Source: Phycisphaerae bacterium
GTDB taxonomy: Bacteria > Planctomycetota > Phycisphaerae > Phycisphaerales > Phycisphaeraceae
Reading direction: 5' to 3'
NCBI GenBank assembly: GCA_030425705.1
Contig: JAUHZU010000004.1
Span: 186,001 to 250,000 of the forward strand
DNA: 64,000 bases
This document shows, piece by piece, positions 54,310-62,719 of this stretch. The notes below the pieces were generated by a model, which worked only from the letters and a program-made list of their open reading frames with translations, made no database searches and was not told the origin of the DNA. The translations under genes and the position numbers were made by a program. Position 1 is the first letter of the stretch; every line of letters begins with the position of its first letter.

Positions 54310-55086
54310 TCAGTACTGCCAGCCGCCGTTCTGGTTCCACGACGTGGGGATCTCCGGCCCGCGATACGCGGGGTAGGCGGTGTAGAAGTCGCGGATGGCG
54401 GTCGCGAGGTCGTTGTTGGCGGTGTAGGGCTCGAGCCCCTCGTCCAGCTCGACGAAGAAGACCTCGCGGAGCGATGAGCCGGGCGTGACGCGGTAGCCAT
54501 TGGGCTCCCACTTCTGTTTCTCGCCGTTGTAGGTGATGCCGTTGCTGTAGCGCCAGTCGCCGTTAAGCCGGCGGTGCCCGGAGCGGGTGCGGGTGAGGTC
54601 GGACATGAGCGCGGCGAGGTAGGGGCTCACCTGGTCGTGGCGTGCCTCGAAGCGTTCGTAGAGGTTGGTGGGCGAGTTGTTGAGCAGGCTCTCGAGGTAG
54701 GCGAAGGTCTCGTCGGCGGTCTGCTGCTGGAGCAGCCGGTGCGCCTCGGGGATGCCGGTGCGTCCGCGGTTGCCGGCGGCGGAGAGGGTGCGGGCCTGGT
54801 CGGACGTGTCGCCGTAGAACGTGTCGTTGAGCGGCTGGTGCGCGAGCACCTCGGCCTGCTGCGGGCCGCGCGCGCCGGGCGTGACCTGCCGCCAGGTCTC
54901 GTAGCGGTCCATGTTTGTCACCCGCTCGAGCCGGCGGAAGTTCCAGCCGAGGTACATGATGAGCACGATCACGACCATGAGGATCGGCGTGATCATCACG
55001 GTCTCGGCCATGACCGCGCCGACGCGGCTGCGGCGGACGGTGCGGCGGGTTGGGCGGGTGTGGGTCGGCATGGGGTTCTCAGTCAC
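54310..55086 (-). CDS. TadE-like pilus-associated protein
   Basis: 258 aa from GTG. A basic start, then the TadE-type segment GAVMAETVMITPILMVVIVL near residue 24 with the conserved Glu, followed by an exported domain with no known motif (RFEARHDQVSPYLAALMSD, ITYNGEKQKWEPNGYRVT). TadE proteins are minor pseudopilins of Flp/Tad systems. It is last of three genes of this kind. Confidence 0.75.
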   Translation of the reverse strand: MTENPMPTHTRPTRRTVRRSRVGAVMAETVMITPILMVVIVLIMYLGWNFRRLERVTNMDRYETWRQVTPGARGPQQAEVLAHQPLNDTFYGDTSDQARTLSAAGNRGRTGIPEAHRLLQQQTADETFAYLESLLNNSPTNLYERFEARHDQVSPYLAALMSDLTRTRSGHRRLNGDWRYSNGITYNGEKQKWEPNGYRVTPGSSLREVFFVELDEGLEPYTANNDLATAIRDFYTAYPAYRGPEIPTSWNQNGGWQY

Positions 55087-55156
55087 TTCGTCTCCCGCGG
55101 GGCGGCGTGCTATCCCACGGGCACGGGTACGTATTCAGTCGGTCGGTCGCACCCGC

Positions 55157-57040
55157 TCAGTGGTTCAGCAGGATCGGCGCGAGGTCTTCGACCGAACGGA
55201 GGTACTCCACGATCTCTTCGACCTCGGCGGGGCTGAGGTCCGGGTAGCCCGACAGCGCGCCGGGGTTGGTCTGCATGACGGTCACCCAGCCGGAGAAGTC
55301 CTGGACCGGCTCGAGCTGGGCGTGCCACATCTGGGTCCAGAGGTCCCAGGAGTGGTTGTTGAAGATGCCGGCCTGTGCGATGGCGACGTGGCCGTCGTAC
55401 GCGGTAGCGCGGAACAGGCGGGACCACATCGGCGCGGTGCTGGGCTGCTTGGCGACGCCGAGGATGGCGAACGGCTCGCCGGGCCGGCCGATCGCGCCGT
55501 CCTGCGGGCGGAACATCAGCTCGTGCATGAAGTCGATGGGCGCGGGCAGGTCGGCCCGGCTGCTGAAGTTGTTGGGGTTGCGCAGCTCGATGCGCGGGCC
55601 GACGTTCATCCCCGCCCAGACGAACTCGCGGATGAGGACCGTGCGGACCTCGACGCCGTCGGGCGTGGTGCCGACGAGCTCGGCCTCGTCCTTCCACGTG
55701 TGGTTGCCGGTCTTGGGCAGGCCCGGGACGTTGAGCCGGCCGCCGCGCGGGCGGAGGATCGTCCAGTCGGTGAGGACCGGCTCGGAGGTCGTGGGGATGC
55801 CGTCGTAGTAGACCTGCTCGTAGTCCATGCGGATGAACTGCGTGTACGCGGCGCGGGGCGTACCGGCCTCGATGATGGCGCGGGCCTCTTCGTAGTCGGT
55901 GATCCACTGCGGGTCGAGGAACTCCCACTCCTGAGCCGACCCGGGCCAGACGACGTTGAGCTTGTTGCCGCCCATGCGGTTGACGCGGGTGACGAACTGG
56001 CTGTTGAACAGCGGGCCCTGGTTCTCGAAGCTGCCGTCGACACGGTCGCGCAGCACCCGGCCGAGCCACTGCCAGGTGCCGAAGGTGGTGTACGAGGTGA
56101 CACGGCTGGAGATGGTGATCGACCCGCCGCCGCGCCCCGTGCCGCCGGACCAGCGCGAGCCGAAGTTGTCGGTCACGCGTTCGCTGCCGCGGTCGGGGTT
56201 GGGGATCTCTACGTCCTCGCGCTGCGCGGCGTGCCAGCCGAAGATCGTGTCGTACGGCCCGCGGTTGGTGATCTCGTGATCCACCCAGTCGGGCAGCCGG
56301 CCCGCCACGACAGGCAGCCGGTAGTCGTCGAAGCGGTAGCGGGTCCACAGGAACGTGGGCTCGTAGGGCGCGATGAAGGCGGCCGACTCTTCGCCGCGGT
56401 GGTGCATGTTGTCGAGCCCGGTTTCCTGGGCGTTGTACTGCGCGAGCTCGCCGACGTTCTCCATCGTCGCCTGGCTGATCGCGTCGAGCGACTCCATCGC
56501 CTTCCACAGCTCGCCCCGGCCGAACTCGCTGTCGTAGAACGTCATCTCCCGGACGTCGTAGCCCGAGTGGTTGAAAAACTGGTCCATCTCCCAGAGCACG
56601 GCGATCTGCTGGATCAGGTCGGCCTGGATCTGCCGGAGCGTGTCGCGGACCCACGGGTCCATACCGCCCCGGCCGAGCTGGTCCTCCACCGTGTCGAGCG
56701 TCGCCTCTTCGTCGGCGAGGGTGTACTCCACCGCGAGGGGTACGGAGTCGAGCATCTGCACCACGGCGATCAGGCGCGACACCTCGACGTTGTTCATCGC
56801 CACCGTGTTGAACGACCGGGCGATGTAGCCCGCGCCGCTGACGGCGGTGGCGTCGGCGGCGTTCTGCGTCTCCTGGCGGAGCTGCGCGTGCCGGCCGGTG
56901 TTGAACACGTACCCGATCATCCCGGCGATGAGGAAGGTCGCAAGCACCGCGATGATGATGACCACCCCGCGCTGCCGCGCCGACCGCGCGCGGAGCGGGC
57001 GGCGTCGGCGGTGGACGGCGGGTCGGGGTGTGACGCTCAT
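55157..57040 (-). CDS. TadG-like pilus-associated protein
   Basis: 627 aa. The N-terminal RQRGVVIIIAVLATFLIAGM helix (about residue 22-42) followed by NTGRHAQLRQETQNAADATA is the TadG/RcpC-associated pattern. The long exported region has Asn/Trp/Arg-rich blocks and no von Willebrand domain that I can see. It probably works with the two TadE-like proteins; no TadA ATPase, TadB/C or prepilin peptidase lies in the window. Confidence 0.75.
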   Translation of the reverse strand: MSVTPRPAVHRRRRPLRARSARQRGVVIIIAVLATFLIAGMIGYVFNTGRHAQLRQETQNAADATAVSGAGYIARSFNTVAMNNVEVSRLIAVVQMLDSVPLAVEYTLADEEATLDTVEDQLGRGGMDPWVRDTLRQIQADLIQQIAVLWEMDQFFNHSGYDVREMTFYDSEFGRGELWKAMESLDAISQATMENVGELAQYNAQETGLDNMHHRGEESAAFIAPYEPTFLWTRYRFDDYRLPVVAGRLPDWVDHEITNRGPYDTIFGWHAAQREDVEIPNPDRGSERVTDNFGSRWSGGTGRGGGSITISSRVTSYTTFGTWQWLGRVLRDRVDGSFENQGPLFNSQFVTRVNRMGGNKLNVVWPGSAQEWEFLDPQWITDYEEARAIIEAGTPRAAYTQFIRMDYEQVYYDGIPTTSEPVLTDWTILRPRGGRLNVPGLPKTGNHTWKDEAELVGTTPDGVEVRTVLIREFVWAGMNVGPRIELRNPNNFSSRADLPAPIDFMHELMFRPQDGAIGRPGEPFAILGVAKQPSTAPMWSRLFRATAYDGHVAIAQAGIFNNHSWDLWTQMWHAQLEPVQDFSGWVTVMQTNPGALSGYPDLSPAEVEEIVEYLRSVEDLAPILLNH

Positions 57041-57091
57041 CGCGGGGAACTCCGGGGCGGGGCGGGGTCGGCGGGGGTGCCGCCTGTGTGG

Positions 57092-58066
57092 CTATCGGCG
57101 GGGGACGCGCGGCGGGTCGGGCAGCGTGCGGGTGATGCCCTCGTTGGTCAGGACAGCACGGGCGCGGATCACGGTCCAGGTGCCCGGGGGCGGCGGCGTG
57201 CCCGCGCGTTGGTTGCGATTCATCGGCTCGTACGTCCCCGAGTTCGCGCCGTCGTCCCGGCTGCCGGTCATACGGAAGATCTGCGACGCCACCGGCACGG
57301 TCAGCGCGAACTCGTGGCGGACCTGCACGGCGACGGCGTCCTTCGGGCCGAACTCGGTCGTCCCCGTCACGTCGTCGAACAGCACCGTGCCGTCTTCGAG
57401 CTGGCGGACGGTCTGCACGGTGACGGCGGTGTGGGCCGCGGCGTAATTCAGCCGGCCCTGGGCGAGGTTGTCGACCCAGTTGGGCGCGGTCACGCCCCGG
57501 GCGTTGAAGAAGCGGTTGAGCCCGGCGACGACCTCGGGCGCGGACTGCAGCCCACCCTCTTCCTGGCCGGACACGGGCATCACGGCGATGACCGCGGCGG
57601 CGCGGATGTGGTCGTACTTATCCAGCCCCTCGGCGGGCGTGAGCACGTTCGGGCCGTCGGGCGAGACATCGGCGGGGATGTAGACGATGGCCGACCGCGC
57701 CGCGGCGTAGGCGGCGTAGTTGACGTAAAACAGACCGGTAAAGACCAGCATGGTCTGGATCAGGATCAGCGTGACCGTCAGCAGGAACGGGGCGACGAGG
57801 ACGAACTCGATGGTCGCCACGCCCGATTCGCCCCGCCGGTCGGCCGGCTTGCCGGCAGGATTGCGGTTCCGCCGGGCCCGCACAGGGGCGGACGTCACCC
57901 GCAGCCGCCAGCCCATCCAGAGGATGAGCAGCAGACAGACCCCGGCAACGCCGAGGTAAGTCATTGCTGGGCCGCTGGTTAGGGTCTCCCACCACCAGGC
58001 ACGCGCGAGCGTGCCCGGGCCAACAGCCACGGCCGGGATATCGAACAGTGGGGGATTCATCGCCAC
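57092..58066 (-). CDS. TadE-family protein with N-terminal membrane extension
   Basis: 324 aa from GTG at 58064-58066 or 322 aa from the ATG at 58058-58060. An N-terminal transmembrane helix (about 33-52) precedes a basic loop, then the TadE segment ESGVATIEFVLVAPFLLTVT near residue 80 with the conserved Glu. The exported part ends PDPPRVPRR. Two membrane segments are unusual for TadE. It heads the three-gene unit. Confidence 0.78.
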   Translation of the reverse strand: MAMNPPLFDIPAVAVGPGTLARAWWWETLTSGPAMTYLGVAGVCLLLILWMGWRLRVTSAPVRARRNRNPAGKPADRRGESGVATIEFVLVAPFLLTVTLILIQTMLVFTGLFYVNYAAYAAARSAIVYIPADVSPDGPNVLTPAEGLDKYDHIRAAAVIAVMPVSGQEEGGLQSAPEVVAGLNRFFNARGVTAPNWVDNLAQGRLNYAAAHTAVTVQTVRQLEDGTVLFDDVTGTTEFGPKDAVAVQVRHEFALTVPVASQIFRMTGSRDDGANSGTYEPMNRNQRAGTPPPPGTWTVIRARAVLTNEGITRTLPDPPRVPRR

Positions 58067-58074
58067 AACCTACG

Positions 58075-58080
58075 ATTGTA
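58075..58080 (-). promoter_or_regulatory. -10 hexamer TACAAT upstream of the TadE-like operon
   Basis: TACAAT on the minus strand ends 8 nt before GTG (58066) and 14 nt before ATG (58060). The first spacing fits the leaderless pattern. Confidence 0.45.
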
Positions 58081-58208
58081 CCGGGGCTGACGCCCTCTCC
58101 ATAGAGAGTAACGCCGAAAAACCACGATCATTTCATCGGAGATGGCGGATTCCGGGGATTCCTCGGGCGGAAAATCCGTCAAAACGGACCTTCGGGACCG
58201 GAGAACCC

Positions 58209-58475
58209 TTAGCTGGCGCTGGCCGCGACCGCCGCCAGGCCGTACAGGATGATCACGATCACGCTGAGAACCAGTGCGATGACACCCACAATGATGCCCG
58301 CCTGGGCCAGACCGCGGCCGCCGATTGTGCCGCCCGAAGCGTCGATTTCCGCGATTGCGCTGCGGCCGAGCACGATCCCCACGATGCCCAGGATGATGCC
58401 GCAGACAAAGATCCCGATGCAGCTGCAGACCAGTGAGCCAATCGCTTTGCCGGAAGTTTTTGGAGCTTGAGACAT
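58209..58475 (-). CDS. DUF4190 domain membrane protein
   Basis: 88 aa from the ATG of MSQAPKTSGK, preceded by GGGGAAC at ideal distance; an ATG four codons earlier lacks a site. Two transmembrane helices (about 12-38 and 57-82) flank the DUF4190 cytoplasmic loop GRSAIAEIDASGGTIGGRGL. The family is common in Gram-positive bacteria and planctomycetes; function unknown. Confidence 0.88.
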   Translation of the reverse strand: MSQAPKTSGKAIGSLVCSCIGIFVCGIILGIVGIVLGRSAIAEIDASGGTIGGRGLAQAGIIVGVIALVLSVIVIILYGLAAVAASAS

Positions 58476-58606
58476 GCTGTTCCCCATAGGTGGAGTGGTG
58501 TGAGAGGTAGAAGAGACGGCCGGGCAACCTAGTGGACTTCAGGAATCTAGCGGCTGAACGGGTAAAACACAAGGATCAAGCGCGGTCCGGCCTACCCAAG
58601 TCGGGC

Positions 58607-60376
58607 TCAGCGCGTATAGAACACCTGAGACTCGACCCAGTGGGTGGCCTGGGCCTCGTCCCGGCCGAGGTTCTCGTAGGCCATGGGGATGTAGCCGAGC
58701 GTGGCTCGGCCGGCGGCGTCGAAGGCGTCGTCCAGCGGGACCTCCCAGGGCGAGACGACCGCGCCCGGGGCCCAGCCCGCGCGGTCGAACTTCCAGGTCC
58801 CGCCCTGCGGCCGGCAGGGGTTGAGGTAGCAGTCGTCGGTCCAGAGCAGGTCGCCCAGCCGGGCCGAGCCGTTGATGACCAGGGTACGGTCGGCGGGCAT
58901 GAACTCGCCGGCGTTGTAGGTCGCCGGGTGCATACCGTGGCCGGTCACCATCAGCCGGACGAACGCCCCGGCCGCGCCGTCGGGCAGGGTCAGGGTCTGG
59001 TCGGTAAAGAAGTCGGCCATGGGCGACGCCGGGTTGCCGTACTCCGGTTCCCCGACCCAGAGGTTGCGGACGGCGACGACCTCGCGCTCGGGCGTGCCGG
59101 GGTAGTAGTCCAGCGTGACGGTCACCGTCCAGCCGCGCGTCGTCGCCGGGGTCTCGCCGGTCATCCACGTGTCGACGAACAGGCCCGCCTCGACCCGGCC
59201 GGTGAGCAGCGTCGCGTAGTCGGTCACATCCACCTTCCACTGATAGGGCCGGCCGTAGGGCGTGATGAATCGGATGAGCTCGTACCGCTCGCCCTCGCCG
59301 TCCCAGACGTAGACCGCGCCCTTCTTGTCCCAGGGGTCGCACCCGCCGGGCGCGGGGTCGAGCGTAAGCGTCGCGATGATCCGCCCGGTCGTCGCGGGGT
59401 CGATGCGGGGCAGGGCCACGGCCGCGCGCGGCTCTCGGTTGCCGGCGTTCACGACCTCCGCATCCACAAGCACGGCCCGCGACGGGGCGGCGCGCTCGGC
59501 CGCGCGGTCGCCGACCTCGTAACCGATCGCACGGATATCAAACGCCGCGGCGTAGTCGCTGCTGCTCGCGCCGAACGCCAGGCGGTGCTCGTACGGCCGA
59601 AGCTCCGCCACAAATAGCCGCTCGACCACCGCCGACTCGTCGATCCAGACCGACACGTACCCCCCGCCGACCGCGTGCTCCACCGACACGCGTACGTCGT
59701 GGAACCCCTCGTTTTCGTCGGCGTCATCCTCGATCCCGGCCGGGTAATCGACCTCGCAGAACACGTTGGCGACCTCGACGCCGTCGTAGTGGATCGAGAC
59801 CTCGCGCTGCGGGCGGTCGTAGATGTTGCCCAGTGCGTTGAACCAGTTGCCCGACGGCGGGTTGTGGGTGTCGAACGCGACCGCGAACGTGCCCGGCAGG
59901 TTCGGCTCGTCCCACCCGAAGCCCGCGGGCAACGCGTCGACCGGCCCGGTCGCGCCGTAGCGCGCCGTCGGCAGCAGCGCGACCGCGCCGCCCAGCCCGC
60001 CGACCCCCGCCCGCAACGCGAACGACAGCTCCACCGTCTCGTACCCACCACGCTCCCACAGCCCGAACACCGCAGTGTTCGTCTGGTGCGTGTACCGCCA
60101 GGCCATCAACAGCTCGAGCGTGTCCCCCGGGTCGTACACGCCCTCCTCGATCTGCTCGGGCGTCACACCCGAGGGCGTCACGACGGGCGGCGGCACCTCG
60201 CCCGGGTCGGCCACCGCCCCGCCGCCCCGCCGGCCACCCACGCCGCTGACGTAGACCGGCGTGCCGTTGAACGTCGGCCCGTCCGCCGACCCGCCGTCGC
60301 CCTGTGCCGTTGCCGGCACCGGGCCGGCCAGGAGGGTCAGTCCAAACACAACAGCCAGCAGCCGACTCAGACGCAT
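58607..60376 (-). CDS. Secreted lectin-like / PNGase F-family protein
   Basis: 589 aa. Signal peptide 1-24. Residues 85-290 look like an L-type lectin (ConA-like) sandwich, with GTFAVAFDTHNPPSGNWFN and DVRVSVEHAVGGGYVSVWID. Residues 330-589 align with peptide-N-glycosidase F of Elizabethkingia: GCDPWDKKGAVYV, YELIRFITPYG, DVTDYATLLTG, VDTWMTGE and FDRAGWAPGAVV. Of the three catalytic acids of PNGase F (Asp60, Glu118, Glu206) I align Asp350, Asp402 (Glu to Asp change) and Glu491. N-glycan or glycoprotein cleavage is therefore plausible but the substitution leaves activity open. GGAGC lies before the ATG. Confidence 0.8.
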   Translation of the reverse strand: MRLSRLLAVVFGLTLLAGPVPATAQGDGGSADGPTFNGTPVYVSGVGGRRGGGAVADPGEVPPPVVTPSGVTPEQIEEGVYDPGDTLELLMAWRYTHQTNTAVFGLWERGGYETVELSFALRAGVGGLGGAVALLPTARYGATGPVDALPAGFGWDEPNLPGTFAVAFDTHNPPSGNWFNALGNIYDRPQREVSIHYDGVEVANVFCEVDYPAGIEDDADENEGFHDVRVSVEHAVGGGYVSVWIDESAVVERLFVAELRPYEHRLAFGASSSDYAAAFDIRAIGYEVGDRAAERAAPSRAVLVDAEVVNAGNREPRAAVALPRIDPATTGRIIATLTLDPAPGGCDPWDKKGAVYVWDGEGERYELIRFITPYGRPYQWKVDVTDYATLLTGRVEAGLFVDTWMTGETPATTRGWTVTVTLDYYPGTPEREVVAVRNLWVGEPEYGNPASPMADFFTDQTLTLPDGAAGAFVRLMVTGHGMHPATYNAGEFMPADRTLVINGSARLGDLLWTDDCYLNPCRPQGGTWKFDRAGWAPGAVVSPWEVPLDDAFDAAGRATLGYIPMAYENLGRDEAQATHWVESQVFYTR

Positions 60377-60501
60377 CGCGAAGCTCCGGGTGGGTCCGGG
60401 GTGGGAAAATCCGGTGGGGCTGTCAGCATACCGGCCCCGCCGCGCCTACGAAAAAACCCGCCGGTCGGGCGGGCTGTTTCGTCGGTCGAGCATGGCTCGG
60501 A

Positions 60502-60573
60502 TTGGCCCACAGGGACTTGAACCCCGACTGACAGAATCAGAATCTGCTGTGCTACCAATTACACCATGGGCCA
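60502..60573 (-). tRNA. tRNA-Gln (anticodon CUG)
   Basis: 72 nt. Acceptor TGGCCCA/TGGGCCA (7 bp), D arm GTGT/GCAC, anticodon arm GCAGA/TCTGT with loop TTCTGAT placing CTG at 60538-60540, and T arm CGGGG/CCCTG with TTCAAGT. Discriminator A; the CCA end is not encoded. All stems pair. Confidence 0.95.
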
Positions 60574-60589
60574 GCACGGTGAACGGAAT

Positions 60590-60618
60590 ATCGTAGGAAT
60601 CGGCACGGCGAGCGTCAA
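60590..60618 (-). promoter_or_regulatory. Promoter of tRNA-Gln
   Basis: On the minus strand TTGACG (60613-60618), 17-bp spacer, TACGAT (60590-60595). Transcription would begin about 10 nt before the tRNA 5' end. Confidence 0.7.
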
Positions 60619-60670
60619 CCGATGAATCTCCACGGCCCTTGCAGACCGGCATCCCGGCCGCCCTGCAGAA

Positions 60671-61150
60671 CTAACCGCCATCCACCGTCGGCAGGGGCGC
60701 GCGATCCGGCGGGACCCACGCGGACTTCGCCTCGGGGCTGAACAGCCGGTCGTGGCTGTAGTGTCGGCCGAGCAGACGCGGGTCGAGCAGCGCCGGGTGC
60801 CGATCGAGGAACGCGTCTGACGCGCGGTCAGACCCGCAATCCTCCGCGGCAGTGCCGGCCTCGCTTCGGACCGCCGCGGCGACGAGTGCGAGCCAGGCCC
60901 GCGTGATCGTCTCGTGGTAGCCGCGGCTCGGGCTTTCGGGCACCCGGTTCGCCGCGTTGAGCCGACGCAGGCCGGCGGTAAAACCCGCCGACGCCTCGGC
61001 AAACCCGGCGTCGCGCAGCAGCAGGTACGCGACCCGCACGTGTCGGCGGTGCGTCCACTGTTCGTTGGGGATCGTGCAGGCGTGGAACGCCGAGAGCAGC
61101 GCCGCGTCGTCGAGCCCGTCGTCGGGTAGGCCGAGCGGATTCAGGGACAC
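60671..61150 (-). CDS. Uncharacterised conserved-looking helical protein
   Basis: 159 aa. It contains FHACTIPNEQWTHRRHVRVA, YLLLRDAGFAEA and GYHETITRAWL, with His residues at regular places that could bind metal. I have the impression of a widespread unnamed family with the EQWTHxxHxRVA and YHETITR blocks, but cannot name it. The start is 9 nt after the rpe stop with GGGGGT between, so it is in an operon with rpe. Confidence 0.7.
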   Translation of the reverse strand: MSLNPLGLPDDGLDDAALLSAFHACTIPNEQWTHRRHVRVAYLLLRDAGFAEASAGFTAGLRRLNAANRVPESPSRGYHETITRAWLALVAAAVRSEAGTAAEDCGSDRASDAFLDRHPALLDPRLLGRHYSHDRLFSPEAKSAWVPPDRAPLPTVDGG

Positions 61151-61159
61151 GCCGACCCC

Positions 61160-61870
61160 CTACCGCGCCAGCGGGCAGGCGTGGAACGTGTCGATCACCG
61201 ACTGCGGGTCGTCCGAGCCGAACAGCGCCGACGCGGTGACCAGCGTGTCCGCCCCCGCCGCGACCGCGCGGCCGACCGTCGCCGGGCTCAGCCCGCCGTC
61301 CATCTCGATGCGTGTCGACGGGCCGACGCGGTCGGCGACCCAGCGCGTCTTGCCCAGCACCTCGGGCATGAACGACTGCCCCGACCAGCCGGGGTTCACG
61401 CTCATCACCAGCACCAGGTCCACCGCGTCGAGGTACGGCTCGAGCGTCTCGACCGGCGTCGGCGGGTTGACGACGATGCCCGCCTCCATCCCCAGGCCGT
61501 GGATCCGCTCGATCAGCGCGTGGCCATCGATCCCGCCCGCGTCTTTCGCAAGCTGGGTATCGCAGACCTCGACGTGGAACGCGAACTGGTTCGCCCCCGC
61601 CGCCGCGAACGCCTCCACATAGTCCTGCGGCCGCTCGACCATCAGGTGCACATCCAGGTACACGTCCGGCAGGTGCCGACGCACCCCGCGGATCATGTCC
61701 GCACCCATCGTGAGGTTGGGCGCAAAGTGCCCGTCCATCACGTCCACGTGCAGCAGGTCCGCGCCCATCCCCAGGACACGCCGGCAGTCCGCGGCCATAT
61801 CCCCGAAATCAGCCGAGAGGATCGACGCGGCCACGAGCGGGTGAGAGGGTTGTTGTTTGAGATCGAGCAT
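61160..61870 (-). CDS. rpe: Ribulose-phosphate 3-epimerase
   Basis: 236 aa from the ATG of MLDLKQQPSH; an upstream ATG at 61898-61900 adds ten unconserved residues. The TIM barrel epimerises ribulose-5-phosphate and xylulose-5-phosphate in the pentose phosphate or Calvin cycle. Motifs: VAASILSADFGDM, LLHVDVMDGHFAPN, VDLVLVMSVNPGWSGQSF and EMDGGLSPATVG, with the metal His and Asp pairs. Length is normal. Confidence 0.95.
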   Translation of the reverse strand: MLDLKQQPSHPLVAASILSADFGDMAADCRRVLGMGADLLHVDVMDGHFAPNLTMGADMIRGVRRHLPDVYLDVHLMVERPQDYVEAFAAAGANQFAFHVEVCDTQLAKDAGGIDGHALIERIHGLGMEAGIVVNPPTPVETLEPYLDAVDLVLVMSVNPGWSGQSFMPEVLGKTRWVADRVGPSTRIEMDGGLSPATVGRAVAAGADTLVTASALFGSDDPQSVIDTFHACPLAR

Positions 61871-61910
61871 GGTGTAGAAAAAACGGGATACACGAAACAC
61901 ACCGATGGGG

Positions 61911-61938
61911 TTAGCCGCCGCGTCACACGCGGCGGGGC
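61911..61938. repeat. Palindromic repeat family A, single copy
   Basis: Same sequence as 9021-9048 (ttagccgccgcgtcacacgc and eight more bases). It forms the ccgccgcgt/acgcggcgg hairpin just downstream of the AIM24-family stop on the minus strand, where it can act as a terminator. Confidence 0.85.
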
Positions 61939-61943
61939 CTTCC

Positions 61944-62648
61944 TTACCCCTGCGCCCCCATGATGCCTTCCTCGAACGGCTGGATCACCACCCAGCCGTC
62001 GCCCTCGAAGTGCATCTGGTACGACTCGCCGCTGGTCCGACCGATGAACGTCTTCAGCGACACGTCTGTCTTGAACTTCGGCTCCAGACTCCCCGACCAC
62101 ATCACCGTCGCCTGCGGATCGGTAAACACCGGGCTGCCCGGCGAAACGCGCAGCGTCATCGGGTCGTAGTGCGACGCGACCGCCACCATGCCCGTGCCCG
62201 TCAGCCGGATGTTGAACAGCCCACCCGCCGCCATCGCCGCGAGCTTCTTGGCCATCTTGATCTCGTACTTGATCGCCGGCTCAAACGCGAGCAGGTCCTG
62301 TCCGTTCACCACGATCGTCTCGTTCTGTAGATTGAGGATCGTGATCTTCTTGCCCTGGTCAGCGAGGTAGAGCTTGCCCTGGCCCTCGGCCTTGGTCAGG
62401 CGGGCCCCCTCGCCGGACACCGCTTTCTTGAGCAGGTTGCCGATGCCCTGCTCGAGGATGCCTTCGCGCACGAACTTGATCCCGCCGGTGTACGCCACCA
62501 TCGAGCCCATCTTCGTCCACACCATGCCGTTGAGGTTCACCTCCAGCAGGCGTTCGGTCTCGAACTCGAACAGCCCCTGCCCCCGGTCGCGCTCGGCGGT
62601 GCGGGAAACAAACTCGGAAACGGAATAGCGTTGGTCGGCGTCGGACAT
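61944..62648 (-). CDS. AIM24 family protein
   Basis: 234 aa from the ATG of MSDADQRYSV preceded by ggGGA. The beta-rich AIM24/TIGR00266 fold shows in LLEVNLNGMVWTKMGSMVAY, GEGARLTKAEGQGKLYLAD and GLFNIRLTGTGMVAVASHYD. In mitochondria Aim24 affects inner-membrane architecture; bacterial homologues have no settled function. It is downstream of the GT9 gene on the same strand. Confidence 0.88.
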   Translation of the reverse strand: MSDADQRYSVSEFVSRTAERDRGQGLFEFETERLLEVNLNGMVWTKMGSMVAYTGGIKFVREGILEQGIGNLLKKAVSGEGARLTKAEGQGKLYLADQGKKITILNLQNETIVVNGQDLLAFEPAIKYEIKMAKKLAAMAAGGLFNIRLTGTGMVAVASHYDPMTLRVSPGSPVFTDPQATVMWSGSLEPKFKTDVSLKTFIGRTSGESYQMHFEGDGWVVIQPFEEGIMGAQG

Positions 62649-62719
62649 GGCGGTCCCCTGCGGTGAGTTAGATCCAGTGCGGTCGGTGACGGACCCATCA
62701 TACCGCCACCGCCTGTCGC

